64,000 nt of DNA from Klebsormidium nitens (taxonomy: Eukaryota > Streptophyta > Klebsormidiophyceae > Klebsormidiales > Klebsormidiaceae): the NCBI GenBank assembly GCA_000708835.1, contig DF237410.1, positions 1-64,000 of the forward strand. Reading direction: 5' to 3'. Position 1 is the stretch's first letter. Each line of letters starts with the position of its first letter. The notes below the pieces were generated by a model. That model was not told the origin of the DNA. It ran no database searches and was given only the letters and a program-made list of their open reading frames with translations. Below are positions 49,701 to 62,061 of this stretch, piece after piece. Position numbers and translations under genes: made by a program.

Positions 49701-52192
49701 CCTGGGAGCCGACGTGGTAGTGCAGCAGCTGCAGGCAGTCCAGCATGCCCTCCTGCGGAACAGGCAGGCACGGACGTCGAGACGCGCTCAAGGACAGGCT
49801 CCCGAAACGATAGGGCGCCAAACGGCATCTGCTCCACCTTTTCAGATCTTCGAAGGATCATGTTCAAGGATCATAACCACCGAGACACAAAGTGCATGGA
49901 CCAAGCCTTCGGGAGCACGCTGGCTGGTCACGTCGCCCCTGCTGTTCCCACGCGGCACATGCGGCTTTAAAGTGGATCCGGGGCCATACCTCTCTCAGGG
50001 TGTACACCACCTTGACAATCTCGGGGATGGTCAGCCCAAACTTGCCCTTGTCCCCCGACGTCCCCCCCCAGTGGCCGTCATGCTTGGTACTCAGCTTGGC
50101 TCGCACGCCAATCACTGGCCGCACATCCAGCTTGCGGCTCACGTGGAGCAGCAGCGGGAGCTCGTCCACCTGCACCAAGGAACGGATACCGTTCGGTATG
50201 TCCACCTCCCGAATGCTGAAAGAGACGAGTTGTGCTACCCAGCTTGGACTGTAAGCAGTTACCTTCAACGCCTTTGAAGAAGGCGCCGACAGTTTTCAAC
50301 TCTCGATTTGTCAACGGGACCTTATTCCCTGTCTTCACATACACCAAAATACCAACATTCTTCCATTTCCTATCGACTTACCTTGCCAGCCAAGCAGATA
50401 TCGAGCAATACTTGAGCCTTTCGGACCTCTATGCAGAAGAATACAGTGAAGGGTGCTTCTGCGCATGACATGCAGGTGCAGAGTTGACAAATGTCTCACT
50501 TGCTCCAAGACGATCACAGCGTTCGTTCCCAGTTGCCTTGCCAGCAGGACACTTTCCATGTAGATTTCATCCTGTAGAGCAAGCTTGGTAATTGGTTTCA
50601 AAAATGGAGATTATCGGAATTTATTTTTGATGTTCTTTTTTCCACAGGAAGAACGAAAGTAGCTAGCGAACAAATCATGATTATTCTGGTCAAACGAGCA
50701 TCGCATTCTCTGGCCCTCTTCAACTCCTGCATGGATTTTGATGGCACTGACAGCTGGGAGAAACAACCAAGGAAACAAGTTGGGCATTCCAGGAAGTGCA
50801 GACTGGCAGGCCTTCGAGCGGAGCTGCACAGCTGAGAAACGAACAATTTGGAGCCGCAGAAGGGCCACGATGCTCAACAATGTGCAAGGACGAATACTGA
50901 CAAAACCGTGCTACTTATATCCCCAAATCGACTTTGTTTTGTCAGAATTGAACTGTTACAACAGAACGGGCAGGCCTTGCTTACCTTATAACCATTGCAA
51001 ACAAGAAGCGCATCATCGTTTTCTCTGAGGTTGGCGATTGCAATCAGTAGCTCTGGCTTCGAGCCAGCCTCCAAACCAAACCTGAAGTTCCTGCCATACT
51101 CGACGATGTCCTCTATGAGATATCGATCATGATTGCATTTGACAGGGAAGACGCCCTGGAAGTGGCCCTGCAAGGAGAAGCATACAGCTCAGAAAATGGC
51201 TGCAAGCGTCAAGCTCAAACAGACCATGCTGAAGATATTCTGGCTAGTTTCCCATGCTGCGTCCATATTACAAAGTAATGGAGAGGGGGACACTGATTTC
51301 ATCAGCTATTCAAAAAAAATTGTACTCAGCAAGGAAAGATGCTTGTCCAGGTACCTGATAGCCATATTTTCCGATGGCGGTGTCAAAGCACCCCTGCAGC
51401 TGGGCCATGCGATGCTGGACGATATCGGGGAAGCGAAGAATCATTGGCAGCTCCACGTTCCTCTTGCGCACAGCTTGGATCAGCTCCAGTAGATCCAGCT
51501 CATCCGATCCTGATCACACCAATGCACAGCTCCCTTCAGCTTTATGATTGAAAGGCAAGTCCTTGTTCGACAATACATCGTGCAGACTGCCTGAGCCAAC
51601 TGATTGAGACTTGTACGCAATCAGGCTTGAATGATGGTTGAAGCAGCGAACGGGCCAGCTCAAACGCATTTCTTCTACAGAATCCAACATGCTGACCAGC
51701 CGAGAGATTCTTACCATCTTCAGAGCCCTTAGGCCGGATTGCCACGTTCCCCCGTGCATTGATTGAAAAGTAAGGAGATCCCCATCCTTCGACTCGATAT
51801 AGATCAGCTGCATCCTGAGGGGTCCAGGCTGCCTCCCAGTCCTCGTCAAGATCTCCATCCTGATCCAGAATGGCAGCTGAAGGTAGCCGCTCTGGTGTAG
51901 CTACTCCATTGGATTCTGAAGATCTCGAAGCCACGCCTGAGTGAACCCTAATTCTCCAGCGTTGTTTTGAAATATGTTGCCTCTCCAGCCCTTTTCGTTC
52001 GCCCAAGCTTACCGCATACTTCTGAGCCCAGCTGCTCCCTGCTCTCGTCTTATCATGAAGGCGACGGACCTCTGGGAAAGCGCCAGCAATTGCAGAGCTG
52101 ACCTGTGACGAGGGCCTCAAGCAGCAGTGCTTGCGGGAGGCAAGTGCGCTCCCCAGATTGGTGCTGGTCACTTGAAAAGTGGTGCAGGCCAT
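46715..52192 (-). CDS. ADC: Arginine decarboxylase, plant/bacterial biosynthetic (SpeA) type
   Basis: PLP enzyme that converts arginine to agmatine, the first step of the plant route to putrescine. Thirteen exons keep phase: 52192-51715, 51509-51355, 51167-50985, 50571-50500, 50169-49990, 49752-49618, 49431-49342, 48880-48533, 48364-48297, 47956-47831, 47589-47481, 47340-47191 and 47017-46715, giving 798 aa. Residues 1 to about 120 look like a plastid transit peptide plus spacer. Motifs: [14 protein letters not shown] with the PLP Lys221, [38 protein letters not shown] (PLP phosphate), [38 protein letters not shown], and LTCDSDGKI with the active-site Cys656. The C-terminal exon has the regulatory-type helical tail. 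One intron (after exon 7) has a GC donor. Complete and very likely functional. Confidence 0.97.
49340..49342 (-). other. GC donor splice site in ADC
   Basis: Exon 7 ends ...TACAGCATGCAG and the intron opens GCAAGT. Joining to the AAC at 48880 gives [12 protein letters not shown], which aligns with the plant 'YSLEEYAEAVV' segment without gain or loss, whereas no GT in the neighbourhood does so. CAG/GCAAGT is the consensus of GC-AG introns. Confidence 0.75.
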
Positions 52193-52769
52193 ACCTGATC
52201 AAGTAGCACAACTAGATATTACATATGTAAAGCAAATTGGTTGTTTGCGGTATGAATTTCCGGGACGCAGGACGCATGAATCCTAACAACAACGTTTCAC
52301 TTCCTTGGTTCCATCATCGTCTTGATAGGGGCTAGCGAGGCTCAGAGCCAATTGCAGGAGCTCTTCAGCAATCCTTGTCTACGAAGACCCCCAGCAGGTG
52401 GGATTCAGCATTTGCGTCGATTTCTCCTCAGGTCATGGTGTGTCAGCTCAGCTGGCAGAAAGGAAGAAAGGTGCACAAGTGGGATCCATCAACGATATGA
52501 TCCCTCCTACAAAGTTGCCTGATACATATGGGTATTTAACTATTATGCAATCAAGACCGTCAGAGTCAAGTGGCTGCGGCTGCCGCAGCCATTGGCATCA
52601 TGGCGCCCATCCGCCCGTTTTCCCGCTGCCTGGTGCCAACAACCATGCAGGATGCACTGCTGCCGAAAATGGTGGGGCAACCCACAAACTTCAATGACAA
52701 AGTGTTCAAAAAATGTGGGTTTAAAATTAGGGTTTCTATGGGCTAAGCTCGTCCTTTAGGGTTCCAGTC
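52193..52769. promoter_or_regulatory. Divergent region ADC / PhyH with telo-box
   Basis: 577 bp between opposite start codons. TTAGGGTTT (52728-52736), the reverse complement of the plant telo-box AAACCCTAA, lies 34 bases before the first PhyH ATG, and a TTTAGGGTT follows at about 52757. Telo-boxes near start sites are common in promoters of growth-related plant genes. A 99-codon plus-strand frame at 52398-52697 shows no domain. Confidence 0.5.
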
Positions 52770-55700
52770 ATGCTCCTATTGGAGTTTGTGTTCTCAGAAG
52801 CAGAGCAGAGGTACAACTACTACAAGGCGCCACCGAGGGCCTTCTCACTGTGTGGCCCTTTATTCTCTCCTCACAGAAAGCAGCTACCATCCTGCGCCAC
52901 TCCAATATTTTGGCGCTTCATCACAATGAGCACCACTTGGAACGCAGGTTGCAAGAGAACTTTCAGTTCCAGCATCTACTCTGACAAGTTTCATATATGG
53001 AATGAGAACGTTGTTAAGGTGAACTACAATGGATGTCACGATCCACATCGTAGTAGATGCAAAAAGCCTGACACTAAGTGTTTTGTAAGCAGTAGCGGTC
53101 AGTTGCCTGGCGCGAGACTGTCCTTGGAGAGTGGTGGCAATCAGCTGCACCCTGGAAACGCCCATTGGTGTTGCAATCCGCTGCAACTCAAAAGAGAGAG
53201 CCACTTGTGGCCGCGCAAGTGGGGTGTGAATGCAGCAGCCAGGAACAGTGTCGCGATTGAAGAGGCGGACGAGGATGTTACGGAGGAGGAAGAGAGCTTC
53301 CACAGACATACCACCAGAGACGATGCATACTGGAATAGTATAATGCAGGCCATCACTGAGGATGCATCTCCACGGTCTGAACATAAAGATTCAAAGCGGT
53401 TAGTGAATAGGGACAAGGGGGAGCAGATTGGAACAGTAAATAACGTTGAGAAGCAGAGCCCGGGGAAGTTGCAAAAAAACATTAAGCACGTGGTCAAAAA
53501 TGAAGCGGAAGGAGAAGCTTCAAAGCAACTGGATGGCAGATGGAAAGAAGCAGTTGATACTGAAGTGAAGGTGTCTCTGAAACAACTTTTGCAATTCGAA
53601 AGAACAGGTGAGAATGCCCTGATCTTTTGTCTGTAAGAGCTAGTTTGGTTATCATCTGGTCCCCCTGATAAGCATCCCACAAACTTCTCTGATGCTGCCA
53701 CTCCAGCAGAGTGACCCCGCCTCTGAGCACACCACTCCAGTTCAGTGTTGCCTGTTCTTTCAGGGCACGTCTTGGTGCGCCAGCTTGTGCCAGAAGAGGC
53801 GATGGAGGAGTGTGCGGAAGAGATCTGGGCTGCTGCAAGGGAGCAAGAGCTTGAAGCGTACCGACACCGGGTAAGGACTACTTTCATTCAACGTGCTGGT
53901 GGTGGCCACACTACATGGGGAAGCATAGGGGGGTTGCAGAGGCATGACAATACTTGTTTCTTGAATCCTGCCCTCATTCAACTTGCGTTCCGCAGGTTGC
54001 TGTCTTGTGCCCCGGGGTGGACGCTAGTTCGGTGTCCAACATCGAGCAGGCGCTGGCCGTGTTGGCCGAGCATGCTACCGACGAGCTGGGCTTCCTCCAG
54101 ATGTTCAACCTGCACCGCTACAGCCGCACAGTCCGGGAACTGGTCACTTCCCCTCGGCTGGCCAGGGTGGCTGCGGATCTCTTGGGCGCCTCGAAAGTGC
54201 GACTGTATCAGGTGAACGTCCGAGTTTGCAACATCGTTCCTGATAAAGATTGCCTGTTGTTGCATTCCAACCCCTCTTGATGCAAAGAGATCAAGGCCGG
54301 CTTCTCAAGAGAGTGCTGACTTTCCTTGACTTTGAATGACCGTCCCTGGGCAACAATGTTGAGACTGTGTTGCATCGAGTGTGACTCTTCTTAGAGAGGA
54401 ACTTGATGTCACTTATGTGGTCACCTTATTCACAGTACAACTTGCGGCTGCAGGACTGTCTCTTTTTGAAGCAGCCGGGATTCGGGGCGACCAACTGGCA
54501 CTCTGATTTGAATATGGTAAGCCTCGAAGGATGGGCATTGCTTCTTTTGTGGTCCTGGCCTGTTCGACTCTGTCGGACAAGTCCGGTCCATGCACCAGGT
54601 CTTTCACCACTTAGGTTCACTCGAGAAACGTGGCGGAGAATGTGGACCTCTGAGTACACCACGCTCGAAAAGTTCTTGGAGCAAGTGGCCCCCTCCTGGA
54701 CGTTGAGCAGCCAGCAGACTCGCACAAGGGTCGTTGTAAGAAATGACCAACGCACCGTGGGGAGTTGGCATGGCTCCACATTGGTTCTTCGCAGGAAAAA
54801 CGACCCTAGTGCGAGATTGCGGCTGCATTGCGGCCAACCCAGAGACCCAAGCTGTCAACCGCATGCGTTTACTCATCCCGCACCGGGTGACGGGACTTGC
54901 TGCTTAGACTGGATTTGGCGGCAACAAGCGGGCCTGCAGCTGTTGCAGTCGGTGGACGGAGGAGTGATTGAGTCGGTCCTCGTTTGGCAGGTTCCCCTGG
55001 ACACGAACGCGTTTGTAACGTTGTGGATCCCGCTGCGCGCCATGGATGAAGACGACTCCGGCCTGCTGTTCGCTTCCGGTGAGTCGCGCTCATTGATCGC
55101 AAGGCACCGGCACCGCGGATGCACCTGCCTGGCAGGTCCAAATGCCTGCTTCGGTTGATATGGGAAGAGGTGCCAAGGTTGTATCTCCACCGTGGGGCCT
55201 TCAATGCGAGGGCCCTTGTGCTTTCATAGTGACAAACTCTGCATTACCTGCTTATGGAGCCTGCGATTGTCAACAGTTCCTTGGGTTGTGCGGTTGCAGG
55301 TTCCCACCGCGACTTTTCGCTGGCCTACTGGCAGGACCTGGAGGGAATGGAGGACCTGGAGCGGCGCGAATATTTGCTGGAGGACCACGGCGCTCTTGAC
55401 CTGGGGGATGCCACGTGTCACCACGGCTGGTGCTTGCACTACGCCTCGCCGCAGCCCGAGGACTCGGACGCACGGGCAGCCCTCAGCATAAGCTACTTTG
55501 CGGACGGGGCGAGGGTGCTGGACACACGGCATGCGAGGTGAGGCAGGAGACGGGTCAATATCGCTGGAGGCTGCTTCGGACTGGTCTGAAAGAATGTCTT
55601 CCTGGCAGGTCATGTTCCAACTCCCGTGGCCTTGGTGCTTTGAAGGCAACTTTACGATCGTTTGCGCCATGCTTATTGCGTCGACATGTGCACAACTGTA

Positions 55701-55890
55701 ATTGTCATCTCAAGCTTGAGCGGCTACATACAGGCGAAAACCTCACGACGAAGACGCATGGAGCTTTCGAGGATGGAGACAAGCACTGCGAGAAGGCGAC
55801 CTGGCAAACCACCCCTTGTTACCTCTCGTCTATCCAGCTGCGTTGAATGATCGAAAAGACGTCACGAAGCGTAAAAAGACGAGACGATAA
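52770..55890 (+). CDS. Phytanoyl-CoA dioxygenase (PhyH) family protein with long N-terminal extension
   Basis: Fe(II)/2-oxoglutarate oxygenase fold. Seven exons keep phase: 52770-53607, 53764-53870, 53996-54211, 54454-54516, 54991-55078, 55300-55537 and 55734-55890, giving 568 aa from the first ATG, or 516 aa from the ATG at 52926, whose MSTTWNAGCKRTFSSSIY looks transit-peptide-like. Residues to about 280 are hydrophilic and of low complexity (EEADEDVTEEEE, later Lys/Glu-rich). The catalytic part has LGASKVRLYQ, LFLKQPGFGATNWHSDLNM with the metal-binding H403 and D405, LDTNAFVTLWIPLRAM, GDATCHHGWCLHYASP with the distal His484, ALSISYFADGARV, and a C-terminal DEDAWSF...NHPLLPLVYP typical of plant members. 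The substrate is unknown. Plastid location is plausible. Confidence 0.88.
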
Positions 55891-57189
55891 CCTCGTCGGA
55901 GTTGCCATTTAGCTGCCAACTTTCCATTTGCCTGCCTCCCTCTTGCCAGTTGTTGGAGAATGCAAATCGGTCGATCTTGCAAGATAAGTAATCGAGCATA
56001 CTGAGCAGCCATACAGCTTGGACGTGTGCTTCTCGCCCAGTGAACCTGATTGCCCCTAGTCGTCAAGCTGCACACAGGAGCTGCAAGCAATGTCAAGTCG
56101 AGGGCCGGGGCGCAAGGAGACTTAATTGTATGCTATGCTACACAGACTTAAGTTGGTGAATCATGTTTCATTATAATATGTGACTCGTACGTGCTATTGT
56201 CGCAAACGTCTCCAGAAATGTGAGCTCGTGACTACCGCTTGGAAGCATTGATTGATTACTATCACATGTCAGAATTGAATCAAGCCAGGTTTTAGAAATT
56301 GAAGCATGGTACTTGCCCATTATAGTCGCATGCAGTGCAACTCGCCTCACATATGTATGTTCTCGAGCTCTCTGGTGGCATGCAACGAGCTCTAGATTTG
56401 CGCGTGGCTCAGTCAGCGATGCAGTGTGATGCACGCGGAGTCGGTGCATGATAATTTAGCAGTATTCAAGCCGCGCCATATGATAACGAACATTCAAAAC
56501 AGTTCCGTACGTGGAATGCTTCATGCACCGTAGAAAGTAACGCGGACATGCATGCAGATGCAACGCTTTAGCTCCATCAAGGAGGAAGCTTTGATCGAAA
56601 GCCCGCTCGATCATCGGATTGCAAAAGGCAACGGCTTTCGTTATATAGTCTTGCATTACTGGAATGCCGAGCCTCGTCTCGAGCTTTTATAGGAAATCTG
56701 GCCGGCCGGATGCGCGGTGCGGTACATGTGCAGCAATCCTGCCTTAAATAGCATGCGATGCCCTTTCATAAATCAAGACGTGTGCCTTAACGCAAGCTGG
56801 TCAAGACGGAACATCGATCAGTGTACGTCCAACCCAAACTTCAAACTGACGTCTAAACCCAGAAGTGACACCCAAAGCCACTATCTGTATACCGCGTGTA
56901 TTGCATGATCTAAGCAACACAAATACTTCTCAAGACACACGGCTGCTCAAACCATGGCCATGATAGTGCTCGTTGCCGGCCAGACGGTGAGTTTTAAGGC
57001 CTACCCGTGTCGAGGACACTGAGTTTCAAAGCCGCATGCATGAAAGGGAGATGCAAGGCCGTGCACGATCGCCCGCATGTCATCAAGTCTTTACCTGAAG
57101 AAGAGGGCTTCTGGGATGACTCGAACCTCTACTCAACAACACAAATTGCAAATCCCGATCACTGGCGCCCTTCCGCAAAAGTGACTTGC
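55891..57189. other. Convergent intergenic region, PhyH / CobW
   Basis: 1.3 kb, AT-rich, no recognised gene. Contains both 3' flanks. No tandem or inverted repeat of note. Confidence 0.4.
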
Positions 57190-60100
57190 TCAGTCCTCGT
57201 CGCCCGGTGCAGCCTCGGTTCGCGCGCGCTTACGCGTCTTGATGGTTGACGTCGCCTCCTTCGTCAGGCACTTGGCAAAGCTCTTGGTGAGCTCCTCCCG
57301 GTCAAGATTGCGCCCGATGAAGCAGAGCCGGTTCACCCGCTTCTCGCCCGGCTGCCAGGCCTTCCCGACCCCGTCGTCCGAGGACGTTATCCGCATCAGC
57401 ATGTGCACGCCTGAGGAAAGGTTTCGACGCCATTGAGGTCACGTCTATCTCGCAGGCAGAGTTTCTCAGTGAGAGCCCTGACGACCGGCGGCTCAAAACG
57501 ATAGGACCTTAACATTGCCATCTGACCGCAAGTGTTTTGGCCAAGAGAACCAGGGCCCACTAGGGCCCACTTTAGCGGAAAGCATCAAGCAGTACTCGGT
57601 CCACCAGTGCAGCGAGTGGAACGAATGCCAAAGAGCCAAAAAACCGCAGCCACGAAGAAAACTCCTCTTGGTCAGAAGGTGTACCTTGAAAGACGTATTT
57701 CTCGTCACTTCCCGCCACCGACAGCACCCCCTTGGATCGGAAGATGTCCTGGCCGCGCTCATTCAAAAGGTTGCTTAGCCACCTGATAGGCACCAAAGAA
57801 AACCACATTACCGTTCACTTTAGTAAATCGATAACCGCCACGCCGTCTATTGTTTAGCACGCCTCAGACTGAGGCTTTGGACGGTGCCCTGCAGTCAAGA
57901 CCGTGGCAGCTAAGGCAGAATGAGATGCCAAGAGCCATCACAGACGTAAAAGGACAAGCTCGATAGAGGCCTTTCGGATCTGCAAGCTCTGTGAAAGAAG
58001 TGAGTCTCGTGATATCCAAGGCGGTCATGAGCAACCCATGCGGGGTTTCAGAGTTGAGTACACATGCAGTGCTAGGGCTGCTACTCACTTCTCGAGCTTC
58101 TTCACGTGCACGTTCCCCTCTTCCCGGATGCCCACGCTGGATACGCTGAGGTCATGCATGTGCTCAGCATCGACCTTCAGGAAGTCGGGGTCCATGTCCA
58201 TGACGCGGGCCAGGTCGAACGCCTGCACGACACGTGGCACTGATCCCGGCGTCCTCAACCGCCTTGTCTAGTCCAGACACATCCGAGAGAGTCTCTTGAA
58301 CGCGATCACCAAACAATAGTTGCTGAACCTGAATCCGAGCTAACCCGTGAAATTGTAGCCTCTAGTTGATCATTAGCTAGCAACCTCAGGCATTCCCACA
58401 GCGTGCAGGCCGCAATCAGCTTAAAGTAGGAGCGAAGCAGATTGGTTGAGATCGAAGAGGTCTCAAGCTGTTCAGGTACCCACCTTCAAGTTCATAATCT
58501 CCTTCAGAGGTACGCGCGAATTTTGGCACTCGACGATGTCACAGAACTGCAAGTCAAATCAAGGGTTGCGCCTTTCAGGAAACATCTGCACGCTGAATGC
58601 AAGGCAGCCTTCCAAAAAACCTACAGGACATTTGCGTACTACAGGAGGTCATTCTTTGGGTGTTTCTTTGGGAGGTTCTTAGGACAAGACGTCTGTTCAG
58701 CCAATTGCTTCTGGGCCGCGTAACGGGCTTCGAAATAACCAGGAAAGAAGCAAGCCGACGAGAACCCCCAACCAGAGTTGCACGATTCAAAGCAAAACGA
58801 GCGTGTCCCATTTCACTGTCCACAAAGAGAGTTCGCCACCACCCCCCCTGCCAATTGAAAGACTCGTCTGCTTTACCGAGCAAGAGGAGTCATCGTGGGA
58901 ACAATTACCCAGGGCACCGAGACAAAGGCGTCTGCAAGACACAGGGGTCGGCTGCTTGATGGGCACGCTTAAATTGTGACCCAACTAGAGCGCGTCTTTC
59001 GAACCGCTCTCTCACCTTGTTGATGGCACGGATGCTGTTCTTCACGTGCACCTTCTCCTCAGAGGTAACGAGGTCAACCTGAGCCAACGACCGAAGGATG
59101 CTCAGTGCTTGTTGTCGAAATTTCTATTTGGAATGTTCGTTCAAAGAAGAAACTTCAGTGAAGCAAGCTCCGAAAGGCACCACGACAGGCAGAAGCAGTT
59201 TGTGACGCGAGATGGCCAGCGTCAGTATGTATGGACATTCATTTCGGTGGACTTTCCTCGGCTTGAAAGACTGCCCATCTCAACTGCGACGTACTATCCC
59301 CAAAAGCGTACCTTGTTGAGCAGGATCTTGTCAGCGAACGCAACCCGCTCCACTGCAAAATGACATACAAGGAGTGGGTTGGATTGTCGTTGAGCTTTTC
59401 AAAGATTGAGAACTTGAGGCACGTATTACACGGATCCTGTGAGATTTTGTTTGACGGTCAACACCCTACACCAGCTGCCAAGCTCTAATCGAACTTAGAC
59501 CTCCAAAGGAGGGCATATCATGAAAAGGGCAGCAATAGAGTCACCTCAGTGCCCCACTGGAGCTGACGGCCCATCATATCATCCAGAACGATTTGACGGG
59601 TCTGAGAGCGTTCGCTCTCTTACCGGCCTCGTTCTCCACCCCGTCCGGCTTCTTTTCCTTGAGGTGCTGCTCGATGTGATACGCGTCGACAACCGTGAGG
59701 ATGCAGTCGATTGTGAAGCGGTTCTTGATGTCGGGGTCCAGCATGAAGGTCTGCAGGAGAACGCCAGAAAGTGTTGCTTGTCAATGCCGGGATTCCGCAT
59801 GCGGACCATGGACGAGGGGCTACGACCACTTTTGTTGGGGAGTCGACCTGCTCGACCCGTGACTTTGAATCTATGTACTACATTTTCAGATGCAAGAGAG
59901 AGCACTTGATGAGTGATATGTTGCTGACGGCTAACCCAAGGTTTTAAGAAACGTCCTGGTCGTCCACATCGTGAAGTCAAAGCGTCCTTTCAATCGGACG
60001 GGTTTCTTTGCAGTGATGGTGAAAAGTGGAGGCCCACATCAAAATCCCTCTTGTGAGGCTTGTCGTGGGCCTCATTTACGTTTCATTTGGACGTTTCATT

Positions 60101-62061
60101 TGGAAGCGGTTGCTGCCGGACAACTTTAAGACCTAGCATTTTAGCGCAGGGGAGTGAGTGCATATGACGCTTGCGACCACAAAAAAGTGTGAGCGGTAAC
60201 CCCATTGCTTTCTGAAGAGTTGGTGTCTTGAAAGCGTACCTGGGCAACAGGGGCAGGGTCACAGAGCCCAGTCGTCTGCAAGTGGACACGAGTTTAAAAG
60301 ATCTTTCAAGAGATAATAGCGAGTTTTTGTGCAGCAGTCAATCCTGTGAGATGCGTAACACTTCAAAGCAACACATTCCGTCTGCTTCATCAAACAAGGA
60401 CACAACTGCGAGGAACAAGGCTAGATGGGCACCTGTCCTAGATTTACCGTAGAGCCAAATGTTATCATCCGTTTGGGTGGATCTACAGCTGGACCGAGAA
60501 TTTGCCCGACCTACGACTGAAGAAGCAGAGGAAGTTCACCTCTATGAGGATCGCGTCGAATTGGTTGCGACGTGCCGCCAGCTTGATCAGTATCCGGATA
60601 AGGTCTCCCCGCACGGTGCAGCAGATGCAGCCGTTGTTCATCTCGAAGATCTCTGCAGAAGGATTCGCAGTTTGGGGAAAGACACAAGTCGCCTTGCACC
60701 TGTCTCAGCATTCCGATTCTTCCTGATTAAACACTTAAACGACTAGCTTCCATTAGTCAGCCACGTCTGTGCAGGAGGGGAAGTACCAATCCATGCACAG
60801 TTTCTCAGGGCTAGGATGAGATTCTTTCAAGCACCACCTTCCTTATGTCTTATCAAAATAGGGCCTCCGAGGACTCTGATCAGGACGGGCAAGCAAAAAG
60901 CAAGAAACCAGTCTGCTCTTCGAGCGAGCCCAGTTAGAGTCCTCGCAGCAAGTGACAAGCTGTCTTCACTCACCTTCCTCAGTGTCAATAACAAGAGCGT
61001 CATCGACACCCACTTCGCCAAACCTGCAGACAATAGTGCAATTTTAGGGCCAAAAGGTTGGATAGTATGCGAGCCCCTATCTAGCACGACCTTTTCTGTC
61101 GCTTCAACACGGATTGAACTGTGCGAGCTAGGAGGGAAGATTGGAAACAGCCGTTAGATATAAACAGCAGCAGTGCAACAAGTCCCCTTGATGTTCTGAA
61201 TAATACGCTTACGAGGCAAGGCTGTGACCAGGGGCGTCTCTTTTCTGGTGCTTTCAGAGTCTTTGCCACAAAGTCTAGAAAGGTGGCATCGGGGCAGCTT
61301 GCAGAACATAGGGAAGGGAGGGAAGGCACTACGAACTACATCCATCTCTTAAGGGTGCCTAAGTACCACATCGAATATATCTTGGCGGGCGGTTCAGCAA
61401 AAATGGACGTATGACTTTGCTTTGGCCATGGAATCAGGGGCCTGTTGATCTGGATTCAGAACTCTGACACGTCTGGTTGCCTGGTTTGCTTTGACGCTAG
61501 TAGACACAAAGGTTCTATAAACCCACTCGTTCTCGATGATGGCGATCTTCATGCCATGGTTCTCCTTCAAAACTGCAAGGGACAGGAGATCAAGCATCAT
61601 TGCGGTGCTAACTGCTTCTGAGAGGGCTTCGGATCTGAAGCCCTGCATCTCTTCTTTCTAGTGAATGTTATGGTAAGAGGAACAGTGTCAACCCAGAAGC
61701 TTCAAAACCCTGAGGACTAGGACTAGTAATCAACTGCTCACTACATCAAGCTGGTGGAGACTCCTCAAGTTGACGGTAGGAGAGGTGGCCGTCTATCAGC
61801 CTGACACAATAAGTAGTGAATGCCAAGCAACGGCTGAAAGCAAGGCTGTCAAAGACTTGGTCAGGTATCAGGCCCACAACTACCTGCAGCATAACCTTGT
61901 ACTCAGCTTACTGGCACTACTGGCCTTGACGAGCACATTCTCAACTTACTGTGGTTGACAAGTGTTGTTTTGCCTGCGCCCAGGAACCCAGTCACCACAG
62001 TCACGGGGATCTTCTTTGCCGCAGCTCTCTCGGGCTGATCAGGTGCCATACAGGCCGTCAT
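57190..62061 (-). CDS. CobW/COG0523 G3E-family GTPase (putative metal chaperone)
   Basis: GTP-binding protein of the family that includes zinc chaperones ZNG1 and bacterial ZigA/YeiR. Twelve exons keep phase: 62061-61950, 61572-61527, 61023-60974, 60652-60540, 60275-60240, 59750-59624, 59352-59312, 59078-59016, 58546-58484, 58222-58089, 57782-57685 and 57410-57190, giving 367 aa. Motifs: VTVVTGFLGAGKTTLVN (Walker A, residues 25-32), IIENEFGEVGVDDAL, the metal site GCICC (78, 80 and 81), LIETTGLCDP, CILTVVDAYH, and LLNKVDLV (G4 NKxD, 174-177). The C-terminal CobW_C domain has VFQGVHML and FIGRNLDREEL. The tail TIKTRKRARTEAAPGDED is basic then acidic. The N-terminus lacks the CPELVPI motif of ZNG1, so it fits other plant CobW groups better. 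No transit peptide is evident, so probably cytosolic or nuclear. Confidence 0.95.

Noticed and set aside
53141-53887. 248-codon minus-strand frame
   Set aside because: Antisense to the first PhyH exon; no domain, Ser-rich because of the complementary codons.
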